Shown here in pieces: positions 1 to 12,100 of a stretch of 64,000 bases of DNA (the stretch's first letter is position 1; the number at the start of each line of letters is the position of its first letter). The notes under the pieces were generated by a model. The model was given only the letters and a program-made list of their open reading frames with translations, had not been told where the DNA came from and did no database searches. The stretch spans positions 131,164,568 through 131,228,567 of the forward strand of contig NC_067283.1 of NCBI RefSeq assembly GCF_020740795.1, written 5' to 3'. The position numbers and the translations under genes were made by a program. The stretch is from Apus apus (taxonomy: Eukaryota; Chordata; Aves; Apodiformes; Apodidae).

Positions 1-3000
1 TGATTGCAGTGGCCTGGGGATTTCAGACCAGCCTAAAACCATGTGAACATTAGCCCAACAAAAAACTGCAGGGCGTAAATAAAAGACTATTTAAAATAAG
101 GCAACAATAGCATCCTGTAGCTTCCACTGGTGCCAAGAACCAGAGTGTTTCACAGAGCAACCTCATTTGAGTCAATCAACAAGATTTCCACAACATAACC
201 AAAACCCCACAACCTGTACAATGTTCAAGAGGAAATCTCACATTAGAGTCGGTTTTGCAGAAATCAAAATAGGTGCTTTCATATTCATTATTTATTGACA
301 GCACCATTTCAGGACAAACGTGGACTTTGCAGGCGAGTCTTCTACCTGGTGCGTCAGCTCGTTTGTCTCCTGGTGAGATCTAGGAGGCTGACAGCTGCCT
401 TGCTAGAGCAGTCCTCAGATGGTGACTTCTCAGTTGCTCTGGCTGGTAGCCCAGAGTGCTAATTTAAGATAATCCCAGAGGACAGAGTGAATATGTCTGT
501 GAGAGGCAGGGGAAGCACCTCAAGAAGGGCATCTCTTGAATCACCCTCAAGTGAACTGTCAGAGTTGGTGTGGAGGCTCTCTGAAGGTTGCCACTTGTGT
601 GAATATACTTTTTTTCAACCAAAATTTTAGAGTTACACCAAAGCAAGGCATGCCAAGTCCCCAGTTTCAGTATATTTTTCTAAGCCAGTATCCCCTGATC
701 TGTGGCCATAACATCCTGACATCTCCTGAGGCTTTCAGCTAGCCCAGACTGCCCCCAGCAGTGCTGCTTCATTGCAGCAGTGGGTGGGTCTCACCCCTCC
801 ATACACATGGACTGGCCAGATATGGCACCACCTGACAGGGTGACACAGCTCTTGTGTGCCAACCCTTGAGAAGAATGGCTATGTGCAGGAATCCCTCAGG
901 GGAGCAATATGCACAGAGATTCTGTGAACTGCAGCATCACTGATTTGAGCTTCCGAATCCCAAACGGATTTGTAAGGCAAAAGCCTTATAGCACAGCCTT
1001 CGAGGACTCTGCCCACACTCCTCTTTGCTTCCTGACTGTCTGGATCTGCTGCAGACACCTCCCTGGCTCCTGTTTCAGAACCCAGGCTCTACCTGGGGTG
1101 GGATTCCCTATCCCACCTCCCTGGGTCCTTCAGCTGCTGCAGGGCCGGACTCCGTACTACAGATGCCAAATTATCTTATTTCTATAAAGATAAAATGCCT
1201 ACTTTTAAACCTAATCTCTCTCTCTGTTAACCTAGTCCCCTTGGAACCACTTGGTTATATGTGCTCAACTTTTCCAGCATAATAGCTGGAATAACAGCTC
1301 AAAATAATTATTTTTGGTTATAAAAACACTTGACCCAGATCAGAATCAATGCAAGGTTAGTGCATTTGCTCAGAATCTTTAAAGCTTCAGCCTTTGTCTG
1401 TGCTTTTTCTTATGCAACCTCTTTTGCCAGGGACCTAGTGGATATTATCAACATACTCCTTGGCACACTGAAAATTCTTATTTTGGCAATTTTGCTAATT
1501 TTTCTGTACAAGGACAGAGGACTGTGCTTATAGAGCACCAGACCCTAAATACTCTGCACTGGCATGTGCATGCTGCCAGCCTGGAGGCAAGCTGGGCACC
1601 TTCTGGTTGGGTGGGGACAGTGCCATGGGCTCAGTTTTCCAAGTCCCATCCCACTAAGGTGAACCCCAGTTCAGGCTTCACCCCAGTGGTTTTTTTCCTC
1701 CCAGTTACCATAAGCTCTTCCATGTGGAAGATGCAGGCTTCCTGCAGGCTCACAATTGGCCATCATCTTTGGGCATGTAGACTCTAAATATATACGTACC
1801 CTTGTTCATTATTTACTTGGTATCTCACTCACTGAAATAATCTTTCAACTCAAAAAGAGAGCATGTGTTTGCATTTCCTTCATCAGATACTGTCTATTGA
1901 AGTCTATTGAAATATTGAAGCTATTGTCTATTAAAGTCATAAGATACCCAAAACGTGACCTGGAGATTTACTAGTGTTTCTGGAGAAGACTGGCTGGGGG
2001 ATATCACTTGGGCCTATTTAGCACATAAAAACATCTATTCAATAGAGAGGTAAATTTTACTGAAATAAAGCTAAGAATGCCATTGTAATCCAAAGGAAGG
2101 CTCCTCTAAAACACCATGTAAACATCTTTCTTAACTTGCAAGTGTTACATGGGGAGATTAATTTTATTTTATATGTTCTTGTCTGCCAGTCATGAGTGTT
2201 TTGGGTCCAAGGAGGAAGGACTACTGTGCCTGGTTTTGAAGAAACCCTGCTTTTGAAAGATGTCAGAGAAGATACGCAAGGCTTGCAAAACAGCTTCTTT
2301 GAGATAAGGTTGCCAAGGCAAATGCTGCTGAAGCCTGATTTTTCTGAAGGATGCCTGGCTTCAGAGAAGTTTGTCTTTCATGAATCATCCATCCCCTGTG
2401 GTTTTGCCGGCAGCAAGAAACAAAGAAGCCAGGATAGAGGTTTCTGCCCAGCTGCTCTGAAGTGCTTAAACCAGACAGTAATTATCTGGGTGCTCCAAGG
2501 GCCATGAAGTGTGCCCCAGAGATGCAGTGCTGCCAATGTCATGCAGCCTTTAAAATAAAAGCCATTCTTGACACCTGAAAAAAAAAAAACCTGGCTAGGC
2601 AAACATTTTTTCAGTTAAACAGCACAAGGAGTGCTTGCCAGGGTTTGGCACTTGTTAGGGTTTGGGTCTGAGCTTTATCTGAGCACTGGAGTGCAGGGGT
2701 GGCATGGGCCACTGGTGTCTCAGTCCCTAGTGGCACTAGCAAAACACTTACACTCCTACAAAATCAGAGAAGCTCCTTGGAGAATCAGAGCTTTTCTCAG
2801 TAAATATAACTGTATAAAGTCTTCAAGTAACTGAATAGGTTCAAAACTGCCTGGGTTTTGGCAGCAACAAGCTCAGCAATAAGTTAGTCAATGTCGATAA
2901 CATTCAAAATGTTATGGAGAAAAAACAGCTATGAAGCAAAAGACAATGTCTGCTCTTGGATGACAAAATTTAAAAAAAATAGCTAAAGTGCCCAATCTGG

Positions 3001-5054
3001 CTGTTGGCAGATCATTGATTTTCAGGATTGATGTAAAGCCAACAATCCTGAAGAACAGAGATAAACAGATGTTTGAGGTTTTGTGTCATGCCCAGACTGT
3101 TTTGTGAGTAAACTTGTAATATGTTTACCTCAGAAGAGTTGCCAAAAATCACTAGTTTCTTGAGTATGTGGATAACTTGCATGCAAGTCACCCTTTCCAG
3201 CAAAGGCTAAAGTTGCAGAGGCAGTTTGATTAAAAAATAGATTGTATCTGTATGAGGCAGAGGAATGCCAGCTGTGAAAAGAAGATTGTTTCAACACACT
3301 CAATATTTGATATTCCTTCTCTGCAACCAGTGCCAATGGCAGATGTACTTAGATTCTCAATTAGGTAATCATGGCACTTATGTAAATGAAAACTGCCTAC
3401 CTTCAGCAAAGTATTGTGCCATCCTAGTTTTTAGTTCTTGTAGATCCTGACATTTTATTTTTATAGTAATGATTATTATCTCCAGCTACAATCTGTCCTT
3501 TCATATTAAACATTTAAAAGTGTTTTTGTTGAAGCAGACATTCGATTTTGAGATTGCTTGAAGATTACACATTTGAAACCATATATTCAAGTCATAGAAA
3601 TTATGAAGAGCAAGTAAAAGAATGAGGAAACTTCTCAGCTCCACTCTTCAAATTGGTATGCTGTAGTACAGCATGTATTTACAGGATTCAGATACTGCCT
3701 TTATAATTGAGTCTTCACCACTATAAAATTAGGCAACAGTATGTCACAGATTTTCCTGGTGCTTAGGGCATCATAGTGTTAATCCTCTACTGTTGTTTAG
3801 TGCCCTGTGAGTGATTCAGTGTGTTCCTGAAGGAAAAGAAAGAACCATGTGAACTTATATTTAGTAATGAAGTCTTAGGCTCTGAAAATATTATCTATCC
3901 TTCATGAAAAGGCTTGATCAATTTAAATAAGTTACTCCTTAACTACTGTTTGAGTACTACAACTTCCTCTAAGTAAAAGGTGGATCTTCTTCCTTTGGCT
4001 TTTGCTTGCTGGTTATCAATCTTGCACTTAAAACTCAATCAGAAATGTTAGTCAGTAAGGAACAAGTTGCCATGACTGTTTTACTAGAGTTATGGATTTG
4101 CCTTATCCTGACCCGTGGGCTTCTTCTGAAGTCATGCGTGTACAGCCAAGAAAAGGGGACACTTATTCTTGAGGACAGAATTTTTGGTGTTAGCTCCGGA
4201 CAACTTACATGCTGGAAAATTGGAATTTAATATTATTTTCTATGCTGTCTAAGAAAATGAGCTGAGATTCTTTCCACTGGAAGTGGATGCAAAACTGGCT
4301 TCCTATCCTATGAAAGTTGAACTTTAAAAAAAAAAAATGTATTAATTTATTTTGTTAATTCCACACCAAGCACAGAGCTTTTTGAGACTGATCTATTTTA
4401 TGAAGAGAGTATCATAATGCTGCAAATTCATTCAGTGTCTTGATTAGTGTCAGATAGAGAAGACAGCCAGGCTCAAATTCCTACTGCTGTTGAATTGTGC
4501 ACTTGAGTCTCAGTCTCCCATGTAGGAGCCAGGGAGCTGAGAAAATAAAGATGAGGGAAAGGAAGGGGAAATAAATAGATAGCTCTAGATAGCTGAAAAT
4601 ACTTTCATTGACTTTTTTGCTTTTGTATTTCCATGGATTTTCTCTGTCCCCCTCAGTCTTAGGAGGCCAACAGCTCCGTGCAGAGGGGAGGACACTGACA
4701 GGGAATGAGTAGGGGAAGTGTGGGGCATGGCAGGGAGAAGCCACAGTGAATGGTAAGAGGGCAAAGACAGGATTGTAGTGATGGCTTGCCAGGAGAAGCT
4801 TACCCAAAGCAGCTGTCTTTGCTTGGAAGATGAGGAGGAGGAAGAATAACAGAGTTATTAGGCAAACTGAGAACTCTGATACCACAGCTGATACATCTAA
4901 CATCATGTTCTTTATGTGTCTTGATCAAACGTAACAATTCTACACTCAATCTGAAGAGCTAGGGTTTTTTAACAACTTCTTTTTCTACTGCATGAAGTAA
5001 AAAAGCAAAAGCATAAATGAAATTAAGGCACTTTCCATTTCTTCATTGTTTCAG
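1..5054 (+). other. NECAB1: NECAB1 intron upstream of the EF-hand exon (partial)
   Basis: This is AT-rich intronic sequence ending in the acceptor TTGTTTCAG before 5055. No exon resembling the NECAB1 N-terminus is seen, so exons 1-2 should lie further upstream. Nothing is recognisable as coding; the only structural oddity is a poly(A)-ended segment near 2196-2589, listed separately. Confidence 0.7.
2196..2589 (+). other. Possible polyadenylated retrocopy 3' end
   Basis: An AATAAA at 2554-2559 is followed 18 bases later by a pure A12 run (2578-2589). That is the spacing expected of a reverse-transcribed polyadenylated RNA. A 103-codon open frame (2196-2507, + strand) precedes it, but I do not recognise the peptide. 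No target-site duplication was found. It could equally be a chance A-run. Confidence 0.2.
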
Positions 5055-5163
5055 ATGATGGAAAACTGTCTTTTGATGAATTCAAAGCTTACTTTGCTGA
5101 CGAAGTTCTGAGTGGAGAAGAACTGCAGGAACTTTTTCACATGATGGATACACACAATACTGA
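5055..5163 (+). CDS. NECAB1: NECAB1 exon (EF-hand 1 second half to EF-hand 2 loop)
   Basis: The acceptor TTGTTTCAG precedes 5055 and the donor GTAAGT begins at 5164. The exon enters in phase 1: its first two bases complete an Asp codon. It reads [20 protein letters not shown], then [16 protein letters not shown], leaving GA for the next exon. It supplies the D-G-x-L-x-x-x-E half of the first Ca2+-binding loop, its exiting helix and the start of a second loop. The second loop (DTHNTDNLDTEE after joining) has His and Thr at ligand positions 3 and 5 and Asp in place of the usual Gly at 6, so it probably binds Ca2+ weakly or not at all. Confidence 0.97.
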
Positions 5164-5504
5164 GTAAGTGTCCCCTTCTTACAACCACACTCAGACTCTT
5201 TGTACGTGAGAATGGAAAAAAGTGGGTTTGTTTTTTAAATTTGTATTTTTTTATTAGTATTTGTAAGCCTTATTTTTTTCTTTAGCAGAGAATATCTAGA
5301 CCTGAAAAATATGTAGAAAAGTGTTCCTCCTCGGACACAGGCACATCTGAAGAATAGGTGCAACTTTATCAAATGCTATGGTTATTAGTTGAGAGCAAGT
5401 AGTGAAGCTGGCACAGCAGCCATCTGAGAGGGAGATCCTTCTCGCTGTCCAGGAAAAGCCTGGCAAAAAACAGCACAAAAGTCACAGAGAGTATGTATTG
5501 TTAA

Positions 5505-5767
5505 GGTAATGGATCAAAACTGGAAGAGGGGAGATTTAGGTTAGACATTAGGAAGAAATTCTTTAGTTTGAGGGTGGTGAGACACTGGAACAGCTCAGGG
5601 AATTTGTGGAAGCTCCATTCCTGGAAGTGCTCAAGGCCAGGTTGGGTGTGACTTTGAGCAGCCTGGTCTAGCGGGAGTTGTCCCTGCCCATGCAGGAGGG
5701 TTGGAATTAGATGATCTTTAGGGTCCTTCCAATCCAAACCATTCTATAGTACTATGATATGATATGA
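5505..5767 (+). mobile_element. CR1 LINE 3' fragment
   Basis: This is a 5'-truncated CR1 carrying the end of ORF2 (AGACATTAGGAAGAAATTC, then GAGGGTGGTGAGACACTGG). It continues into the typical 3' UTR, with GATGATCTTTAGGGTCC and CCATTCTATAG, and a decayed ATGATATG tail. It is in the same orientation as NECAB1. Confidence 0.93.
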
Positions 5768-8155
5768 TTTTTTATTTCAGGAAATTGAACAGGTGGAAGA
5801 CTAAGAAAACCTAATAAATTACCTTTTCCAACCAGAAGAAAGGGTGCCTTCTATTGACTGGTTATAGAGTAGAACCTAGATATAGATAACAAGAAAACAT
5901 GCTTAAAACTTAGATTTAAAACAGCAACAAGAAGCTTTTTGAGTAAGCTCCTTCATGAAGTCTTTTACTGACAGTGCCTGACTTGGCAGCTCAAAAGCAT
6001 TGTACACTGTTTGATCTTTCTCTTTTACAGAGGCAAATATATTTTAAAGGCTTTCCCTTAGCACCTTTGAAAGTTTTTAAGAACCCTGTTATCGGGCAGG
6101 CAGCAAGATGGAGCAAACCAAGTATCAGATGGATGTAGGAAAGAGAGACAGCTTGGACAGTATAATAGAAATTCCTTGTTAGTATAGCTTTCCAGCAGAA
6201 ATCACATGAAGCAAACATAATAAGGAGGCCAAAACTTTACTCAGTGGCATTTACTGAAAAGGGCCAATTATATAAAATGTCTCAAATTAACCAGTGGGCT
6301 AAGAAAAGCAGCAAAATGTTCAGTGAACCTTGGAAGAAGTTTTGTAATGCAAGAATTAGGAAAATCATGTACATATATAAACAATGCCCAAGTCATCTAT
6401 GTTGTGGTTTTCACTTGCAAGTTACCCAAGGGAATGAAATTAAAATAATGGTTTCTGCCTATAATTCCCAAATATTTTATGATCAATTTTTAGAAGGGGA
6501 GGGTGAGAAATTCTACTCAGTAATGTATCTAGTAGGAGAAGATCTGCACAGATTATTTTGTCTCTCTTATCCAATTGAAATACAGACTCTATCAAACTCT
6601 GAGCAAATAATTTATCTCCTCTGCTTCACTTCGCTAGTGGTTCTCTGTAGTTCTCTGTCACAGAAATATTTCATAAGCACTAAGATTATACAGTGATTCA
6701 CACTACACGTAAATGCCTAGGACAGATGGGTAGGGAAGCATGGAATGATCCGCTAGACCATTTCTTGGAGTATCTCAAGATTTCATAGCTAGCTTGTCAC
6801 AAGAAAAGACTTTGGGTTATTTCTACCTGCATGAAATCTTTTAGCTCTGCCAGCATTCAAAACCTCACTGCCTGTGAATCTTTGTACTTCAAAGCCTGAA
6901 GATAAATAAGGAAATGTGGCCTTCGGGTGATATCCATGGGCTACAAGCTCTTGAAATCTGAATTCCCTTCTCAGCTCTGGGGCCACAATGTTTCAAAAAG
7001 AAATAAATGTTCATAACATTAAAGACTCACCCTGGCTTAACACTTTTAAGGGAACTAAATTAACCAGGTATGAAAACGCCCTGTTATATAGGTACTAATT
7101 TCAGTCTTGCTGAAGAGAGATTTAGAAGATTATTAACTTTTTTAAAGACTGAGCCAAGCTAATGTAACATACCTGTTACAGAGCAGACAAGCCAAGGAAG
7201 ACTGCTAAAATGAGCAATTGTCATTTCCAGTCTGATAACAGGGCTTGAACTTCCCAGTAATTAAGGTTGTGTCTGCCTGACTATGATCTCTGCACCTTGC
7301 TATTTGGTGCAGTGGTGTGAAAAGTATTTGTACAAAGTAAAAGAAGAGTAAACTGGTGCTGCGATGACCATAATCACTAGGGAAAAAAACAGATGTGTAG
7401 GAAATAGTTACCACTACATAACATTTTCAAAAGAAAGGTGAAATTGAAGTTTATTATGCAGGGATAAATTTATACATACACTTTGTCTGGAACCAAAAGT
7501 ACAGGCTATTGATCAAGAGTAGATCACTGCTTTTACTGAAAATTTGCATTAGCTAAGCTAAGGACCTTTTCTCAATACATCACTGGGACACATATTTTGC
7601 AAGTTATGCTTGTCTTGAGCCCTTAAAAAAAAACCTTAGTGCACTCTATGTGAAGCTGAGTTAACCTTTATGGAGGAGTTTTGTGAGGGTGAAGGAAGCC
7701 CAGTGTGGTTTCTGGCTCCTCTCTCCGTTCCCCAGCCTCTCAGCCCAAGCTACTCAGTGCTCAGCATGACCCTGCAGAGCTGGTGAGAACAATAGGAAGG
7801 GTGTTGGAGGCAAATGCTGGTGCTGCAAAGGTGCCAGAATTCTTTCCTGGGGCTGAAAAGGAGGGTGACAACAAAGGTCATAGAGGACATGGTCTGCAAG
7901 TCATAGATGAAGTTATTTTGAAGCTGAAGACCCATATGCTCTGCATCCCTGTTATTATTTCCTCTATCAAGTGAGAGTGAAGCACTCATGTTGGTTGGAT
8001 AGCAGTTTGTACTGTCATAGCACGAGTATAAATCACTACACACAGCTCAAAGCAAAGGCTCTCAGGGACTGATGCTCAAAGCCATCTGAAGATACAAGTG
8101 AGCTGGTGGTGATACTACAAGGAACATATTTGTGCTAAACACACAGTATTGCAGC

Positions 8156-8160
8156 ACAGT
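8156..8160. repeat. Target-site duplication ACAGT (left)
   Basis: ACAGT immediately precedes the TG end of the solo LTR and is repeated exactly at its other end (9160-9164). Confidence 0.85.
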
Positions 8161-9159
8161 TGTGGTTTGGGACAACACAACAACAAAGGAGCAGCCCCAT
8201 AGCCACTAACTCAACTCCCACACACACACACTGGGATGAGGAGGACAAAGCTCCTGGGTTGAGACAAAAGACAAGGAGGGTTCTTCACCGGTTAAGGTCC
8301 CGGGCAAAACAGGCTCAACTTGCGAAAAAAAATAATAGCTTAATTTCACACTAATCAAACACACACAGGACACAGACAACACAAAGAGCAGGGCTTACAT
8401 ATGTTACCCCACCCCTCCCTTCTTCCCAGGCCCAAATCACTTTGTTCCCGGTTTCTCTCCCTCCTTCCCCCCAGCAGCACAGGGGGACAGGGGATGGGGT
8501 TTAGAGTCAGTTCACAGGCTTGTGGTTCCTGCTGCTCCTTCCTCCTCAGGAAAAGGATTCCTTACAGTCTTTCCCTGCTGCCCCACGAGTTCCCTCCCAT
8601 GGGAGAGAGTCCTCCACGAACCTCTCCTTCATGAGGCCTTCCCATGAGGTCCGGAGCTGCTCCAGCGTGGGCTTCCCACAGAGTCACGAGCTGCTTTGGG
8701 AACAGCCAACTCCCCTGGCACCGGGGTCTTCCAAAGCTGTATAATCAGAGTCCACAGGCAGCAAATCCACTGGCTGCAAAATCCAAGTCCACTGGCCAAG
8801 CTCACCCCTCCTGGCGCCTTCGGGGAATGTGCCACCACATTCCTCCATGAGTGCAGGGGGACAGCTGCCATCTCACCATGGGTTGCAGGGAAACTTCTGC
8901 TCGGGCACCTTCTTCCCCTTCTTCCTCACCAACCACCAGCACAGCTCTGCTTCCCCAGCACAGCTCTTCTCTGTTCTTTACGTGCCTGCTCTGCTCTAGT
9001 CTCATTTCAGTTCTTTTGTATGTTAACCACTGAGGTGCCTCTGTTGTCCCTCTAATGGCTTCTCGGCTGGGTTTGGAGCAGGGGGAGCTTCTCAGCTTCT
9101 TACCGGAGCCTGTCCTGTGGCCCTTCCCCCACTACCAAAAAACCCACCAAACCAGAACA
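8161..9159 (-). mobile_element. Solo LTR of an avian endogenous retrovirus, with 5-bp TSD
   Basis: The element is 999 bp long and its ends read TG...CA on both strands. It is flanked by perfect ACAGT direct repeats at 8156-8160 and 9160-9164. On the - strand it begins TGTTCTGGTTTGGTGGG and ends CCCAAACCACA. No internal gag/pol region or second LTR adjoins it, so it is a recombined solo LTR. Its sequence resembles an LTR family common in birds, including CTGCAGGGGGACAGC-like motifs, and a related copy lies at 60883-61170. The 5-bp duplication fits the ERVL class, but the family name was not checked. It sits antisense within a NECAB1 intron and locally raises GC. Confidence 0.9.
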
Positions 9160-9164
9160 ACAGT
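9160..9164. repeat. Target-site duplication ACAGT (right)
   Basis: ACAGT immediately follows the CA end of the solo LTR and matches 8156-8160. Confidence 0.85.
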
Positions 9165-12100
9165 TCAGCTTCAGAGGAGGTAGTTCTGTGAAAATATAGC
9201 TGTTTTGTGTACATGTGTTATTGACAGAATAATTGTCCTGGAAGTAGAGAAAAGTATCAGAAGCACAGACTTTTTTACACATGGTGAGAAGCATGCAGGA
9301 AAAGCTTGGCATTTGTGGCTTATGGGGTGAATGCTTTTACAGCTCATCTCCTTGGCAGATCTGCCCCCGACTAATTTTAATGTCAGCTGTGAGGAGACCA
9401 TGTTTCAGCAGAGCAAGAATCCTTGACATGGTTAATGGTTTAGTGAATAGGTTTTAGTAGTCATTGCAAATGTAAACCTCCCTTTTACTCTTTATTCCTC
9501 TGCCTTCCCTCCCCTCACTCTTAACTTCCATGGAAATTGTTTTTGCATAATGGCATCCTCAGGGAAAAGGTGTCAGAAGATAATGAGAAGATTTGGCAGT
9601 TACAAACTGAGAGATATGCTGAGGATCTCAAGGGGATTTAGTCTGCAGCATTGCCAAAGAGATAGTGTGATAAATGCTTCACTGATAACTGCCTTGTATG
9701 AGTCAGTGGGGAATCAGACTTGTTTTTCTCACTTTTTTCATTGGCAAAATGAAGTCCCCAGCTAGGACCTTAGATTCAAGGTAGGAGGGATGCTAGAACT
9801 ATTGAGTTCCATAACCTTGGATACAGGCAACTTCCCAAAGGCAGGGTGGTCCCATTAAGCCTTTGTGTGTGGCACAAGTTAAGGAAGATAAACTATACAC
9901 AGGACAGAGATGAGTTTCTTGAGGACTTGAGAGCCTAGGCCACCTGCAGCAGTGAGCTTATGCTGGGCATTTGAGAGTGTCTGTCATACTTTTTGTACTG
10001 CACAGGTAGGGATGGAATTTAGCACTATGGAGAGAATGCTACACTTGCATGTGTGTGTATGTATCAGGTGTCTAAGGCTCCCTATAGTCAATGAAATCAC
10101 TGGCACATCAGAAGTAATACTGCTCGCCCAGGTTTCAGTGCTGTTGCCCAGACATAGGGCTTTTAAGACGCTCCCACCTGAAATGCCAGCCTAAGGTAGA
10201 CAGGATGACACAGGAGAAGCGGCTGGAACATGGATGGTGGGAGAAATGCTAGTTCATCTGGTACAACACTAGATGACTGTTATATCCATTTACTCAAGCT
10301 CCTGCTAGCTGGTCTACTTAAAAGCCTCCAACTCCACTTAATACACTGGGGCTCCTTTGCCTGGCAGGGTAGGTTGAACACTCAGCACACATGTGGATGT
10401 CTATATTAAGGACTCTGAGTCCCCAGGTCTTCATTAGTAGAGCCCTAGTTCCTCCATTTGGTCAAAAGAGAAATGTTGAGATCATTTCCCCTAATTGCAA
10501 AATCCAAAAGGATGCCAGTTTCATGTCTGAGCACAAGAGGTTGGTTAGCATTACCCTTGCAGCAGTGGGAACTCATCCAACTAGCCTGCAAAGCATAGCA
10601 CTGTGCCCTGAAACCAAAATTAAAAGCATCTTTCATGGAACCACAGTGCTTCCCTCAAGACTCCAGTTTTAAAGGTAATAATGACAAATCCTCAATAGTT
10701 GAACACTAGTCTAAGGGTGGTCATTATCTGTGCCTCAGATAGTGGCTTTTTTGTTTCAGTCGGAAGCTGTATTTTATTCTCATGCTATTGCTGATTTATC
10801 ATGGTTCAGTACGAGTACACAGGAAAAAAAAATAACTTCTAACTGCAATGAAGGAAAAGAAATAATTTATTAAAAACAGCGTGAGATACAGACAGGCTCC
10901 TCCAGGTCCTTCTCCTACTGACTGAAGAAGCCCTTCTTCTTTTCCTTGACATCCCTTGCTAGATTAAATTCCAAGTGGGCCTTAGCCTTTCTTGTTTTCA
11001 ATACAATAGCTACAGTGATCAGACTGGAAATGAAGTACGAATATAAAGGTAAGATGGTGGTCACAATGAGATGATTATACAGCTTCATATTTCATGACTG
11101 AACAAAACAAGTTCACTGAGAATGATTTACACAGTTCTGATGCTAACAGATCCTCTGGTCAGACAGACAAGCTGCAAATAGAGTTGCTTGGAAATTTTCC
11201 ATATGAATGGTGATTTTTAATGGGAAATTCAGCTTTCTGTAGAAAAAATGAGAATCACTCACACTGGGAAAATGAAATGGTAATGAGTAGTTTCAATTGC
11301 ATTGACCTAAATGCAGCTGACCTCGAATGTTTCATTTCAGATCAGTTCTTCAGAAAATAACATTGGCTTTCTAGCAGTGAGCTCATTGCTTAATGGCAGG
11401 TGTGGTTTGGGGGCCTAGTCCCTTCCACAGTCTGGGTTTCCCAGAGAACCACAGGAGTTTGGACATCTCTGTCAACATGTGCCTTTCCAAGAAGTTTAAT
11501 AAACCAAAGTAAACATCTTATATTGTGTAAGAATAAATAATTTAATCTCAGTTTGTGAAAAAAAATAAATCATTTGGGGTCAAAACCAGAAATTGAAACA
11601 TTATCAACTTCTGTGGGGTGAAAACCCAGAAATTTGCTTCATGTGGCAAAAGAGGCATCATGATGTTGCCTCTCCTTGTGCAGGTTGGTGTGATTCAGAC
11701 TCAACTAAAAAAATGATAGGTCTGCAGCCCTTGTGCAGTTTTCTATAGATTTTAGCATGCACCACAGCTTTTAATAGTGTTATTAAGACTCCTTTAGCAA
11801 CACAAAGACTGTTATAACTGGGATGATTAAGGTGGCTAATGCAAAGGTCTTTTTTATTATTTCAGATCTGTTGTTAGTGAGGAAAAAAAACAACCAACCA
11901 ACTCTATTCTCTCTTCTAGTGCTGCCACATGCAGAGCAGTAAGTGACAATTCTGCAGTTATCACTTGTCTGAAGCCAAGGATATGCAAACTAGGTGATTA
12001 TATAGTGAGGCATAATTTGGGATATTGAAAGAGCTGTGACCTCACTGCCTGTGTCAGCACCTAAACAACCACATTGGCTGCTGCATCTGAAAGTCCAGAG

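Noticed and set aside
4481..4906. 141-codon minus-strand open frame with hydrophobic stretches
   Set aside because: It has no recognisable family and is single-frame within a NECAB1 intron; its composition reflects A/G-rich + strand sequence. No promoter or splice support was seen.
6244..6696. 150-codon + strand open frame
   Set aside because: Intronic, with no recognised domains and unremarkable composition. Likely a chance frame in AT-rich DNA.
8401..9055. Cluster of short open frames in GC-rich sequence
   Set aside because: They fall wholly within the solo LTR, which is non-coding.
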